A stretch of DNA of 64,000 nucleotides from Betaproteobacteria bacterium. Its GTDB lineage: Bacteria > Pseudomonadota > Gammaproteobacteria > Burkholderiales > Burkholderiaceae_C. Below are positions 15,287 through 24,115 of the stretch, piece after piece. The DNA is taken from NCBI GenBank assembly GCA_016704535.1, contig JADIZZ010000007.1:186001-250000 (forward strand). Reading direction: 5' to 3'. The position numbers and the translations under genes are program-made. Below the pieces are notes generated by a model that was given only the letters and a program-made list of their open reading frames with translations, searched no databases and was not told the DNA's origin. The stretch's first letter is position 1. Each line of letters begins with the position of its first letter.

Positions 15287-17314
15287 TCAAGCGCGTTTCG
15301 TGCGCACGCCTGTCGGCGCGGTGGCTGCAGGCGCCGCTGCGGCCTTCTTGGGCGCCGCTGCTGTCGTCCTGGCTGCCGACTTCTCGGCCGCCTCCAGCGA
15401 GGCCGTCCAGGCCTTCAGCGCGCGCAGCAGCGGGCGCTTCTTCGACTGATGGGCCTGCATGCGGCGCAGGATGTCGTCCAGCATGCGCATCGCGTCCAGG
15501 ATGTGCGGGCCCTTGTTCAGCATCACGCATTCGGCGCGCTCGCCCATCGCAGCGTCGGTGATCTCGGCGCGCGAAGGCAGGCCGGTCTTGGCCAGTGTTT
15601 CCAGCACCTGCGTGGCCCACACCACCGGCATGTGCGCGGCCTCGCAGGCCCAGAGGATCTGCTCCTGCACCTCGGCCATGCGCTCGTAGCCGCATTCCAC
15701 GGCCAGGTCGCCGCGCGCGATCATCACGCCGGCGGCCGGGCACGCCATCGCGGCCAGCAGCATCTCGGGCAGGTGCTCGAAGCCGCGCTGGGTCTCGATC
15801 TTCAGCACCACGCCCACCTGCGGTGCGCCCAGCGCCACCAGCTTGGCGTGCAGCATGCGCACGTCGGCCGCCGACTGCGCGAAGGACAGGCCCACGAGGT
15901 CGGCGTGACGGGCGACGATCTCCAGGTCTTCGAGGTCCTTGTCGGTGAGTGCAGGCAGGTCCAGGCGCGTGTCGGGCAGGTTGATGCCCTTGTCGGCGGC
16001 CAGCCGCTCGCCGCCGTCGCGGGCCTGCGTGATCTCGACCTCCACGTGCTTGCCATGCCGGCGCTTCACCACGCCGCCGATGCGCCCGTCATCGAACCAG
16101 ATGCGTTCACCCTTGCGCACGCTGGCCAGTGCCTGCGGCAGCGTGCAGGCGATGCGTGCGGGGCGCGCTGGCTTGCTCTTGGTAGCCGGCATGGCCGCGT
16201 GTCCCGGACCCTCGGGCACCAGGTCGAGCCGGTCGCCGCGCTGCAGCAGCAACTGGCCGCGCGGGGCAGGCAGCCCGGCCAGCGGGGTCTCGTGGCGGGG
16301 AGCGTGGGTCTTGTCGTCGACGCTGTTGTCGCCCTTGTCGTGCGCTGCCTTGCCGGCCCGGCGCAGCCGCAGCCGCGTCTCGGTGCCCAGGTAGACGGTG
16401 CGGTCGCAGGACAGGCGCACGGCCTCGCCCTGGCGCTCGACGACCCGCAGGCGGCGGTGCGCGGCGCGCGTGTCGGTGAGTTCGACGGTGGCGCCGGCGT
16501 CCAGCCCTGCCAGGAAGGCCGCATCGGCGTCCAGGCACAGGTCGACGTCGCGCACCGACAGCGCCGAGCCCGCAGGGCGCAGGCCCAGGAAGGCCGGCGC
16601 GGTGACGCGCCCGTGGGCATCGCGAACCGGCCGCACCTTGACCACCGCCGGCCCGTCGGGCAGCGGCCCGGTGCGCAGCTTGGGACCGCCCAGGTCCATC
16701 AGCACGCGCACGTGCCGGCCGGCACGCTGGGCCTGATTGCGTACCCGCTGCACCATGGCCAGCCATTCGGCGGGCCCGTCATGCGCGCAGTTGACGCGGG
16801 CGATGTCCATGCCGGCGCCGACCAGGCCTTCGACCAGCGCCTCGTCGTGCGCCGCCTCGCTGGGCAGGGTGACCATGATGCGTACCGTGCGTCCCTCGGG
16901 CGTGGCGCCGAAGAGCGCCTCGGTGTGCAGTTCCAGCAGCGCGCGGCCGCGGTGGATGCCGGGTTCGCTCTGCGACAGCGCGGCCCAGGGCCGCCCGGCC
17001 AACCGGTGCAGGATGCCCAGCACCTTGTCGACGTTGGCCATCACGTGCGACTCGGCGCGCCCCAGCGACGAGACACCCACCCAGGCCAGCCGTTCCTGCA
17101 GCCGCCGCAGGTCGATGTGGCGCAGCGCCAGGAAGTGCGTCAGGTTCACGGCGCTGGCCACCTGGGCCGGGGCCGCTTCGCGCAGCCAGGGCGCCAGCCG
17201 GTGTTCCATCGCCACGAGCGCCTCGCGCAGCGACCACAGCTCCGCGATGAGCGAATCGCAGGTGCTTGCGTCCCAGGCGTCTGGCAGCGGCAGGGAGGTG
17301 GTCTTCGGTGTCAT
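15287..17314 (-). CDS. Atypical pyruvate kinase-like protein with N-terminal extension
   Basis: A 675-aa protein. After an extension of about 135 residues come PK-like elements: VRIMVTLPSEAAHD, GAGMDIARVNCAHDG, MDLGGPKLRTG, FDDGRIGGVV, KGINLPDTRLDLPALTDKDL, the catalytic Lys and Glu in VVLKIETQRG, MIARGDLAVE and WATQVLETLAKTGLPSRAEITDAA. The usual SGETA segment reads NKGPH here. The B domain is expanded and carries an insert near residues 330-400. The C-terminal allosteric domain is absent, replaced by an Ala/Lys-rich tail. It is probably a divergent pyruvate kinase, with activity uncertain. The start is ATG at 17314. It follows the partner-switching genes on the same strand after 89 bases. 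Confidence 0.8.
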   Translation of the reverse strand: MTPKTTSLPLPDAWDASTCDSLIAELWSLREALVAMEHRLAPWLREAAPAQVASAVNLTHFLALRHIDLRRLQERLAWVGVSSLGRAESHVMANVDKVLGILHRLAGRPWAALSQSEPGIHRGRALLELHTEALFGATPEGRTVRIMVTLPSEAAHDEALVEGLVGAGMDIARVNCAHDGPAEWLAMVQRVRNQAQRAGRHVRVLMDLGGPKLRTGPLPDGPAVVKVRPVRDAHGRVTAPAFLGLRPAGSALSVRDVDLCLDADAAFLAGLDAGATVELTDTRAAHRRLRVVERQGEAVRLSCDRTVYLGTETRLRLRRAGKAAHDKGDNSVDDKTHAPRHETPLAGLPAPRGQLLLQRGDRLDLVPEGPGHAAMPATKSKPARPARIACTLPQALASVRKGERIWFDDGRIGGVVKRRHGKHVEVEITQARDGGERLAADKGINLPDTRLDLPALTDKDLEDLEIVARHADLVGLSFAQSAADVRMLHAKLVALGAPQVGVVLKIETQRGFEHLPEMLLAAMACPAAGVMIARGDLAVECGYERMAEVQEQILWACEAAHMPVVWATQVLETLAKTGLPSRAEITDAAMGERAECVMLNKGPHILDAMRMLDDILRRMQAHQSKKRPLLRALKAWTASLEAAEKSAARTTAAAPKKAAAAPAATAPTGVRTKRA

Positions 17315-17403
17315 GGCAAGGCCCTCACGCGGGCCAGTCTGGTGATGTCGCAAGACGTTCGCGTGACACTCGGCGCGCCGTTGGTCTGCGGTCTTGACCT
17401 GGC

Positions 17404-17889
17404 TCAGGTTTCGGTATGTTCGCCTGTTCGGCCCCGCGCCACGGAGATGGTGAGCCGGTTGCGGCCCTCCAGTCGCTGGTACTCGACGGCGCGTGAGAGC
17501 TTGCGCACCAGCATCAGGCCCAGGCCGCCGACCTGCGCGTCGGCGATGGAGGCAGGGCGCACGGGCTCGGCGGTCAGCAGCGGGTTGAAGGCCCTGCCCG
17601 CGTCCTCGAACTGCAGCAGCACGGTGTCGGGCTCCACCCGTACCTGCAGGGTCACCGCGTGCGAGCCTGGGTCGTCGAAAGCATGCAGGCTGACGTTGAT
17701 CAGCGTCTCCTCCAGCACCAGTTCCACGTTGAACAGTGATCGCGCGTCCAGCGCCCAAGGTTCGAGGAAACGCAGCACCGCCAACCGCGCGGGCTCCAGC
17801 GCCTGCCGTACTGCGGGCACTCGCAACTGCAGCGTGGCATTCGGCGCCGCACCGCGCGGGTAGGGCAGGGTTGGCACGGCTTGCATCAT
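17404..17889 (-). CDS. Anti-sigma-factor-type serine kinase (HATPase_c_2, RsbW-like)
   Basis: A 161-aa GHKL ATPase. The N-box reads ELVLEETLINVSLHAFDD (catalytic Glu and Asn), followed by LQFEDAGRAFNPL (G1-type box) and GGLGLMLVRKLSRAVEYQR (G2 box). Such proteins phosphorylate a STAS antagonist and bind a partner according to phosphorylation state. The start at 17889 (MMQAVPTLPY) is chosen because longer versions overlap the STAS gene antisense to nothing useful. It lies 19 bases after the STAS gene and forms a partner-switch set with it and the SpoIIE phosphatase. Confidence 0.88.
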   Translation of the reverse strand: MMQAVPTLPYPRGAAPNATLQLRVPAVRQALEPARLAVLRFLEPWALDARSLFNVELVLEETLINVSLHAFDDPGSHAVTLQVRVEPDTVLLQFEDAGRAFNPLLTAEPVRPASIADAQVGGLGLMLVRKLSRAVEYQRLEGRNRLTISVARGRTGEHTET

Positions 17890-17908
17890 GGCCGTTCGCA
17901 GGTCGGGC

Positions 17909-18250
17909 TCAGCCACGCAGGCTTTGCAGCGCCTGCGCCTCGTCGTCGGCGAGCGGGATGATCTGGTCGATAGCGGCCTGCTCGAGCACGTCGCGCACGG
18001 ACGGCGTGGCACCGAAGAGCACCATCTGACGGCCCTTGACGTGCAAGGCGCGGGCGGTGGAGATCAGCAGCCGCAGGCCCATCGACGCGACGAAGCTCAC
18101 GCCGGCCAGGTCGACCACCGCGTGGTGCGTGCCCGCCGCGGCGTGGACCGTGAAACGCAGGTCGATGCGGTCGGCGCCGGGCGCGTCGAGACGGCCGTTC
18201 AGCCGTATGCAGGTCACGCCGGTCTCCGGCTCGCTCACCACCATGTCCAT
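17909..18250 (-). CDS. STAS-domain anti-sigma-factor antagonist
   Basis: A 113-aa SpoIIAA/RsbV-like protein. The core is TCIRLNGRLDAPGADRIDL, VVDLAGVSFVASMGLRLLI and the C-terminal helix after LFGATPSVRDVLEQAAID. The phosphorylation site is S56 in VASMGL, where the family usually has DSSG. It is the expected substrate of the neighbouring HATPase kinase and of the SpoIIE phosphatase. The start at 18250 is preceded by GGAGCAACGAAG. It is the middle gene of the module. Confidence 0.9.
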   Translation of the reverse strand: MDMVVSEPETGVTCIRLNGRLDAPGADRIDLRFTVHAAAGTHHAVVDLAGVSFVASMGLRLLISTARALHVKGRQMVLFGATPSVRDVLEQAAIDQIIPLADDEAQALQSLRG

Positions 18251-18368
18251 CTTCGTTGCTCCAGGGCGCCAGCCGGTTGGGGACCGGGCGGGCATTGCTG
18301 CCAGACGGCAAGACTATGACGTGATCACGACGGAATGATGACAACCGCCGGCCGGCCCGTGAATCTGC

Positions 18369-19685
18369 TCAGGCCAGGGCTTCGCGCTTCAGCAGCACCA
18401 TCGTGATGTCGTCGAGCTGCGGCGCGCCGCCGGCATGCGCATGCACGGCCTGTAACAGAGCGTCGGCCAGCGCCGCCGGCGCCAGCCGGTGGTGCAGGCG
18501 CACCACCTCTTCGACGCCCGCCTGGCCGAAGGCGCTGCCGGCGGCGTCCTCGAATTCGAAGATCCCGTCGCTCAGCAGCACCAGGATGTCGCCGGGCGCG
18601 AAGTCGAAGGCCACGGGCGGCCGCGGCCGGAACAGCGGCATCGCGCCCATGGGGAAGCTGGTGGCCTTGTAGGTCGCGCAAGCCTGCCGCGCTGCCTGGA
18701 AGTGCAGGATCGGGCCCTGCCCGCCGCTGATGAAGTGCAGACTGTGCGTCGCTGCGTCGAGCAGACCGATGAAGGCGGTGACGAAGCGGCCGTCGGCCAA
18801 CGTGTCGGCCAGCTGGTCGTTGACATGGCGGAAAGCGGTTTCCAGGTCGGCGCCCATGCGCAGCGCCATGCGCAGCATGGCGTGCATCTGCGTCACCGAA
18901 AGCGCCGGTCCGATGCCGTGCCCGGTGGCGTCGCCCAGCACGACGAGCAGGCCCTGCGAGGTGTGCGCCAGGTCGTAGGTGTCGCCGCCGGTCAGCGATG
19001 CGGGCAGGAAGCTGCCGTGCATGGTGTAGCCCGGCACTTCGGGCATCTCCGCCGGCAGCGTGCGCAGCTGCACCAGGCGGGCCAGTTCCAGTTCCTGGCG
19101 CAGGCACTCGCCCTCGATCAGCGCTGCCGTCATGCGCACGCGCGTCAGCGCCACGGCGCACTGCGCGGCCAGCGCCTCGGCCAGCGCCTGGTCGGCCGCC
19201 GTGAAGACGCCGCCGGTCTTGTTCAGCAGCTGCATCACGCCCACCAGCGCGCCCTGGTGGTCGACCAGCGGCAGCGTCAGGCTGCAGCGCGTGTGGAAGC
19301 CCGAGGCGCGGTCGATGTCGGCGTCGAAGCGGGGGTCGGCGTAGCAGTCGGGCACGTTGATGGGTTGCCGTTCCTGCGCGCAGGCGCCGACGAGGCCGAC
19401 GCCCAGCGGCAGCCGCACGCGCTGCAAGTCGCTGGCGACCTCGAGCACCAGTTCACCGGCCACGGCGTCGAGCAGCCACACCGAGCCGCGCTCGGCGTGC
19501 AGCACGCTGCAGGCGGCTTCGGTCACCGCCTGCAGCATGGCCGGCAGGTCGAAGGGCGCGGCCAGCGCGCGCGTCACCGCGAGCATGGTCTCGATGTCCT
19601 GGCGCGACAGCGCGTCCAGGCCGTCGAGCGGCTTCACGGCGACCCGCCCTGCCCGCGCCCGCGGGGCCGCGCGTGCGGTCGTCAT
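18369..19685 (-). CDS. GAF-domain SpoIIE/RsbU-type protein serine phosphatase
   Basis: A 438-aa cytoplasmic protein. The GAF sensor spans about residues 45-185 (HAERGSVWLLDAVAGELVLE, GLVGACAQERQPINVPD, VDHQGALVGVMQLLNK). A short helical linker and a PP2C-like SpoIIE domain follow (about 225-435), with TGGDTYDL, VLGDATGHGIGPALSVTQ, LLSDGIFEFED and DDITMVLLKR. Metal-binding Asp residues are present in TGGD, GDATGHG, LSDG and DDIT. It would dephosphorylate the STAS protein encoded 118 bases downstream. The ATG at 19685 directly abuts the stop of the upstream histone-like gene, so translation is coupled. Confidence 0.93.
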   Translation of the reverse strand: MTTARAAPRARAGRVAVKPLDGLDALSRQDIETMLAVTRALAAPFDLPAMLQAVTEAACSVLHAERGSVWLLDAVAGELVLEVASDLQRVRLPLGVGLVGACAQERQPINVPDCYADPRFDADIDRASGFHTRCSLTLPLVDHQGALVGVMQLLNKTGGVFTAADQALAEALAAQCAVALTRVRMTAALIEGECLRQELELARLVQLRTLPAEMPEVPGYTMHGSFLPASLTGGDTYDLAHTSQGLLVVLGDATGHGIGPALSVTQMHAMLRMALRMGADLETAFRHVNDQLADTLADGRFVTAFIGLLDAATHSLHFISGGQGPILHFQAARQACATYKATSFPMGAMPLFRPRPPVAFDFAPGDILVLLSDGIFEFEDAAGSAFGQAGVEEVVRLHHRLAPAALADALLQAVHAHAGGAPQLDDITMVLLKREALA

Positions 19686-20189
19686 TCAGCCGGCCTTCTT
19701 CGGGCGGCCGGTCTTCAGCGGCGCCAGCCGGCCCAGGACCGCCTTCAGCTCGGCCGCGGGCATCGCGGCCAGCGCTTGCAGGCCGGCGCGCAGCAGCTCG
19801 CTCTTCTTCGTCGGCCGCCTGAAGCCGAGCGCGCGCACCTTCAAAAGGTCGATGAGCGCGAAATCGGCTTGAGGCATCGTGAAGCTGTCCCGAACGAGCT
19901 TGGCGCGTTTGGTGGGCTCCTTGGGCGATGGGGCGGCGGCTGCAACCGACGGACCGGTCTTCGCAGGCGCCGCCTTCGTAGCTGCAACGGGCTTCGCCGT
20001 CGCATTCTTCACCGCTGGCTTCTTCGGAGCAGCCTTCTTGGCTGCGGCCTTGCCGGCATTCCCAGCCGGGGCGGCCGTAGGCTTGGCCGCTTTCGGTGTC
20101 CTGTGGCGCCGGGCGGCAGCAGGCTTCGCAGGGGCCGCGGGCGTGGCCGGGACGGTTTCGGGCGTGGGTGTGGCGTCGGGCTGGTTCAT
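19686..20189 (-). CDS. Lys/Ala/Pro-rich histone-like protein with C-terminal RHH-like helix region
   Basis: A 167-aa basic protein. Residues 1-95 are low-complexity (AAKKAAPKKPAVKNATAK), resembling histone H1 or AlgP tails. The C-terminal 70 residues are ordered: KLVRDSFTMPQADFALIDLL, KKSELLRAGLQALAAM and KAVLGRLAPLKTGRPKK. The beta strand plus two helices look like a ribbon-helix-helix unit (VRDSFTMP, then KSELLRAGL), as in Burkholderiales proteins with the KKSELLRAGL block. DNA binding is inferred. It leads the operon with the SpoIIE phosphatase and is preceded by an operator-like palindrome. Confidence 0.7.
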   Translation of the reverse strand: MNQPDATPTPETVPATPAAPAKPAAARRHRTPKAAKPTAAPAGNAGKAAAKKAAPKKPAVKNATAKPVAATKAAPAKTGPSVAAAAPSPKEPTKRAKLVRDSFTMPQADFALIDLLKVRALGFRRPTKKSELLRAGLQALAAMPAAELKAVLGRLAPLKTGRPKKAG

Positions 20190-20214
20190 GGTGGTCAGGG
20201 CTGAATTGGGGTAA

Positions 20215-20228
20215 ACGGTTTATACCGT
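20215..20228 (-). promoter_or_regulatory. Palindrome ACGGT-TTAT-ACCGT upstream of the partner-switch operon
   Basis: A 5-base inverted repeat with a 4-base centre lies 26 bases before the start at 20189. Read on the minus strand, the centre includes TATAAA, a possible -10, so a repressor or the RHH-like gene product could act here. The autoregulation idea is inference. Confidence 0.4.
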
Positions 20229-20297
20229 AAATTGCCCGGCCACGCAGCCTCTCCTCACCCCGTCCTGCGGTCCGTCGCCGGACCGCAGGACCTTGGC

Positions 20298-20705
20298 CTA
20301 CTTCAGGCCCTTGCAGTTGGCGTAGAAGCTCACGCTGGCCGGCCAGTCGCTGAAGACGCCGATCACGCCCACCTTCTGCGCCAGCACGTCCAGCACGCGC
20401 ATCAGGTCGCCTTCACTCGTCACGGCGCTGTCGAAGGTCTGGAAGTAGAAGCCGTTGTTGCCGTCGGCCGGGATGCCCGAGCGCTCCACCGTCCAGGTGA
20501 TGATGTCCAGCCCGGCGCGCTTGGCGTCCCTTGCATATTGCGACGGCAGGATGTTGCCGTTGGCGTCTGCAGTCAGCAGCGCGAAGGTGGGCGGCGCCAC
20601 GATGCGGATGCCCTGTGCGCGGTAGGCCTTCAAGTCGGCGGCGCTCGGCAGGTCGCCTGCGCGCAGGGTCGAGGTCAGCTCACGCGGCGCTGCCGACGCT
20701 AGGCC
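20298..20705 (-). pseudogene. C-terminal fragment of a secreted-type glycerophosphodiester phosphodiesterase
   Basis: The translation includes LTSTLRAGDLPSAADLKAYR, IVAPPTFALLTADANGNILP, SQYARDAKRAGLDIITWTVE, NNGFYFQ and a FSDWPASVSFYANCKGLK end. This matches the last third of GDPD-family proteins of about 350-400 aa. The catalytic N-terminal half (HRGxxxxxPE) is missing. Upstream the frame stays open but loses similarity near 20,705, where GC-rich unrelated sequence begins. No ATG start exists in the fragment (TTG at 20633 is the nearest). It is probably a deletion remnant, lying next to the choice-of-anchor I gene. Confidence 0.7.
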
Positions 20706-20859
20706 GGCGCGGTGACGGTGCCGTGACCCCGGCGTGACGCCTGACCCCGTACCCCGTCCTCCCCCTAGCTAACGCCGAGGCGGCAGGGATTCACGAAACC
20801 GTCATCGTTGGCTGTCATCATCATGCGTTTGTCCCCCTCAAACCGAGAGACCACCGACC

Positions 20860-22509
20860 ATGTCCATCCGCCATCGCCGCCTGATCCCCCGCACCGTTTT
20901 CGCCACCGCCGTGCTGGCGGCGGCCGCCCTGGCCGCATGCGGAGGCGACGACGACGACCCCTCGCCCTTCGAACAGACGCCGCGCACGCTGACGCTGGAG
21001 AAGATCGGCGGCTTCGACGGTGGTGTGCTCGGCGCGGCCGAGATCACGGCCTACGACGCCGCCAGCAAGCGCCTCTTCGTCGTCAACGGCGCCAACGGCA
21101 CGGTGGACGTGCTCGACCTGGCCGACCCCGCGGCGCCGCGCAAGGTGGGCAGCATCGTCGTGGCCGCTTTCGGTGCTGGCGTCAACAGCGTGGCCGTGCA
21201 CGACGGCCTGGTGGCTCTGGCCATCGAGGCGGCGGTGAAGACCGACCCCGGCGTCGTCGCCTTCTACAACGCCGCCGACCTGCGCCTGCTGAACAGCGTG
21301 ACGGTGGGCGCGCTGCCCGACATGGTTGTCTTCACGCCCGACGGCAGCAAGCTGCTGGTGGCCAACGAAGGCGAGCCCAACAGCTACGGCGCGCCCGACT
21401 CGGTGGACCCGGAAGGTTCGGTGAGCATCGTCACCGTCAACCGCGGCGGCACGCCCACCGTGGCCACGGCCGATTTCCGCGGCTACAACGGCCTGGAAGC
21501 CCAGTTGCGCAGCCAGGGCGTGCGCCTGTACGGCCCGGGCGCCAATGCGGCGCGCGACATCGAGCCCGAGTACATCGCCCTCAGCGCCGACGGCGCCACG
21601 GCCTGGGTGACGCTGCAGGAGAACAACGCGGTGGCGGTGGTCGACGTGGCCACGGCGCGCGTGACCGCGATCAAGCCCCTGGGCACCAAGGACCACAGCC
21701 TGCCCGGCATGGGCCTGGACGCCAGCGACGAGGACGGCGGCACCAACACCAACAGCGGCACGCCGGTGCTGAAGATCGCGAACTATCCGGTGAAGGGCCT
21801 CTTCCTGCCCGACGCCATCGCGCGCTACACGGTCGGCGGGCAGAATTACCTGATCACCGCGAACGAAGGCGATGCGCGCGCCGACTGGCCGGGTTTCAAC
21901 GAAGAGACGCGCGTGCGCGCCCACTGCAGCGCGGGCCTCGACCCGGCGGTGTTCGCCGACGCGGCCAACCTCATCCTCGACAGCAACCTGGGCCGCCTGC
22001 GCATCACCAGCACGCCCAACGGCGGCAGTGCCGGCAAGAACGCCGCCGGCCAGTGCAACGAGCTCTTCAGCTTCGGCGCGCGCTCGTTCACGATCTGGAC
22101 GACCGACCTGGCGCGTGTCTACGACTCGGGCGACGAACTCGAGCGCCGCACCTCCACCCTGCCCAACGTGAACTTCAACGCCAGCCACGACAACAACACG
22201 CTCGACGGCCGCAGCGCGTCGAAGGGCCCCGAGCCCGAGGGCGTGACGGTGGCGCGCTTCGGCGACAAGCACTACGCCTTCATCGGCCTGGAGCGTGTGG
22301 GCGGCGTGATGGTCTACGACGTCACCGTGCCCACCGCGCCCAGCTACGTCACCTACCTCAACACGCGCGACGGCGCCACTGGCGACCGTGGCCCCGAAGG
22401 CCTGACCTTCATTCCGGCGGCGCAGTCACCCAACGGCAAGCCGCTGCTGGTGGTGGGCCACGAGGTCAGCGGCACGACCACGGTGCTGCAGGTCAACCTG
22501 AGTTACTGA
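20860..22509 (+). CDS. Choice-of-anchor I family lipoprotein (YVTN-type beta-propeller)
   Basis: A 549-aa exported protein with lipobox LAACGGDDDD after a hydrophobic signal peptide. The rest is a propeller of repeated strands: RLFVVNGANGTVDVLDLADP, VFTPDGSKLLVANEGEP, DIEPEYIALSADGATAWVTL, NYLITANEGDARADW and KGPEPEGVTV. The PEGVTV and NEGEPN blocks are typical of choice-of-anchor I proteins, some of which are annotated as alkaline-phosphatase-like or mesenchyme-specific glycoprotein homologues. The enzymatic role is unproven. The start ATG at 20860 follows CCGAGAGACC. It is divergent from the GDPD fragment, so both may belong to a former phosphate-linked locus (inference). Confidence 0.85.
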   Translation: MSIRHRRLIPRTVFATAVLAAAALAACGGDDDDPSPFEQTPRTLTLEKIGGFDGGVLGAAEITAYDAASKRLFVVNGANGTVDVLDLADPAAPRKVGSIVVAAFGAGVNSVAVHDGLVALAIEAAVKTDPGVVAFYNAADLRLLNSVTVGALPDMVVFTPDGSKLLVANEGEPNSYGAPDSVDPEGSVSIVTVNRGGTPTVATADFRGYNGLEAQLRSQGVRLYGPGANAARDIEPEYIALSADGATAWVTLQENNAVAVVDVATARVTAIKPLGTKDHSLPGMGLDASDEDGGTNTNSGTPVLKIANYPVKGLFLPDAIARYTVGGQNYLITANEGDARADWPGFNEETRVRAHCSAGLDPAVFADAANLILDSNLGRLRITSTPNGGSAGKNAAGQCNELFSFGARSFTIWTTDLARVYDSGDELERRTSTLPNVNFNASHDNNTLDGRSASKGPEPEGVTVARFGDKHYAFIGLERVGGVMVYDVTVPTAPSYVTYLNTRDGATGDRGPEGLTFIPAAQSPNGKPLLVVGHEVSGTTTVLQVNLSY

Positions 22510-22609
22510 AGCGGCGGCGGCGGCGCGAGTGGCCAGGGCCGCGCCGAAGTTTCACGCCGCGCTGGTGGCCGGGCGCAGAATGGCGGCCCGCTGAAGGCCC
22601 CTGCTGTTC

Positions 22610-24082
22610 ATGACCGAACTCGAACTCAAGTTCTGCGTACCCGATGCCGCACTGGTTTCGCTGCGCGAGTCGTTGCTGGCCCGTGGTGCGCGGCGCGTGC
22701 ACCTGCGCGCGGTCTACTTCGACACCGCATGCGGCGCGTTGGCCCGCCAACGCTTGGCGCTGAGGTTGCGCCTGGAAGGCCGCCGCTGGGTGCAGACGCT
22801 GAAGGCGGCAGGCGACGGTGCCGTGCACAGGCTGGAACACGAGGTCGTCGTGCGCGGGTCCAGCCGCGAGCGCCCCCTACTCGACCCAGCGAGGCACGAT
22901 GGCACGGAGGCCGGCACACGACTCGTGGCCGCCCTGCAGGCCGCCGGCGACCCGCAATTGCTGGAGCAGCATGCCACCGACATCTGGCGGCTGCACTGCG
23001 AACTTCTCGATGCCGACGGCTGCTGCGTCGAGGCCGCGCTCGACACCGGCCACGTGCTGGCCTCAGGGCGCAGCGCGCCCATCGTCGAGTTCGAGCTCGA
23101 GCACAAGGGTGGGCCGGTGCTGGGCCTGTTCACACTGGCGCAGGCCTGCGTACGCCACGGCGGGCTGTGGCAGAGCACGCTGACCAAGGCCGAGCGTGGC
23201 CTGCGACTGCGTCTGGCCGACGATCCGCCGCGCGCCACCAAGGCCCGTGCGCCGCAGCTTGCCGGCGAAGCCGACGGCGCCACGCTGATGCGTGCGCTGC
23301 TGCAGTCGGCGCTGGAGCAGGTGCTGGCCAACGCGAGCGAGCTGCGCCCCGACGCCGGCAACGTGGAGGTGGTGCACCAGCTGCGTGTCGGCCTGCGCCG
23401 GCTGCGGGTGCTGCTGCGTGAACTGGCGCCGCTGGCGCCGGGCATCGACGCCGCGTGGGCGCCGGTGCTGTCGAAGGTGTTCTCGCAACTCGGCGAGCAG
23501 CGCGACCACCTTGCCGTGGCCGCCGCCGTGCGCCCGCTGCTGCAGGCCGCGGGCGCGCCGCTGCTCGACTGGCAGGCGCCGACGGCTGCCGACCCGGTGC
23601 TGGCCGTGCGCGCGCCCGAATTCCAGGCCACGCTGCTGGCCGTGCAGGCGATGGCCCACGCCGGCAACGAAGCCTATGCGACGTTTTCGCCCAAGGCCGT
23701 GCGCGAACTCGTCGCGGCGCGGTTGCGCAAGCTGCACCGCCAGGTGCTGCGCGCCGGCGTCCGCTTCGAGCAGCTGCCGGTGGAAGAACAGCACCGCGCG
23801 CGCAAGCAGCTCAAGCGCCTGCGTTACCTGGCCGATTTCACCGCACCACTGTGGCCGATGCGCACCTGGCAGCGCTGCCGCCGCCGCCTGGGCGTGGCGC
23901 AGGACGCGCTGGGCCTGCACCAGGACGTGGCCGTGGCCGCAGAGGCTTTCCGCCTGCAGGCCGAGACCGACCCTCGGGCCGGGTTCGCCGCCGGCTGGCT
24001 GCAGGCGCATCAGGCGGTGACGGCGCGCGCGTCGGCCGACGCGCTGGTGCGGCTGAAGGGCGTGCCGGTCTTCTGGCGCTGA
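22610..24082 (+). CDS. CYTH-CHAD inorganic triphosphatase (YgiF-like)
   Basis: A 490-aa protein with an N-terminal CYTH tunnel domain (about residues 1-200). The ExExK motif is E3-L-E5-L-K7 in TELELKF, with further Arg/Lys/Glu-rich strands such as RLALRLRLEGRRWVQTLK and VEFELEHKGG. The CHAD domain spans about 225-485, with conserved His/Arg clusters VVHQLRVGLRRLRVLLREL, EEQHRARKQLKRLRYL and LGLHQDVAVA. Family knowledge: hydrolyses inorganic triphosphate, with the CHAD domain binding polyphosphate. It sits 100 bases after the choice-of-anchor I gene on the same strand. Confidence 0.93.
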   Translation: MTELELKFCVPDAALVSLRESLLARGARRVHLRAVYFDTACGALARQRLALRLRLEGRRWVQTLKAAGDGAVHRLEHEVVVRGSSRERPLLDPARHDGTEAGTRLVAALQAAGDPQLLEQHATDIWRLHCELLDADGCCVEAALDTGHVLASGRSAPIVEFELEHKGGPVLGLFTLAQACVRHGGLWQSTLTKAERGLRLRLADDPPRATKARAPQLAGEADGATLMRALLQSALEQVLANASELRPDAGNVEVVHQLRVGLRRLRVLLRELAPLAPGIDAAWAPVLSKVFSQLGEQRDHLAVAAAVRPLLQAAGAPLLDWQAPTAADPVLAVRAPEFQATLLAVQAMAHAGNEAYATFSPKAVRELVAARLRKLHRQVLRAGVRFEQLPVEEQHRARKQLKRLRYLADFTAPLWPMRTWQRCRRRLGVAQDALGLHQDVAVAAEAFRLQAETDPRAGFAAGWLQAHQAVTARASADALVRLKGVPVFWR

Positions 24083-24115
24083 ACCAGGCCTTGCAGCAAG
24101 GCAGCGCTGCGCTGC

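Noticed and set aside
20795..20830. CCGTCAT and CTGTCAT near the choice-of-anchor I gene as a Pho box
   Set aside because: The copies are 13 bases apart rather than 11, so they do not form a proper box.
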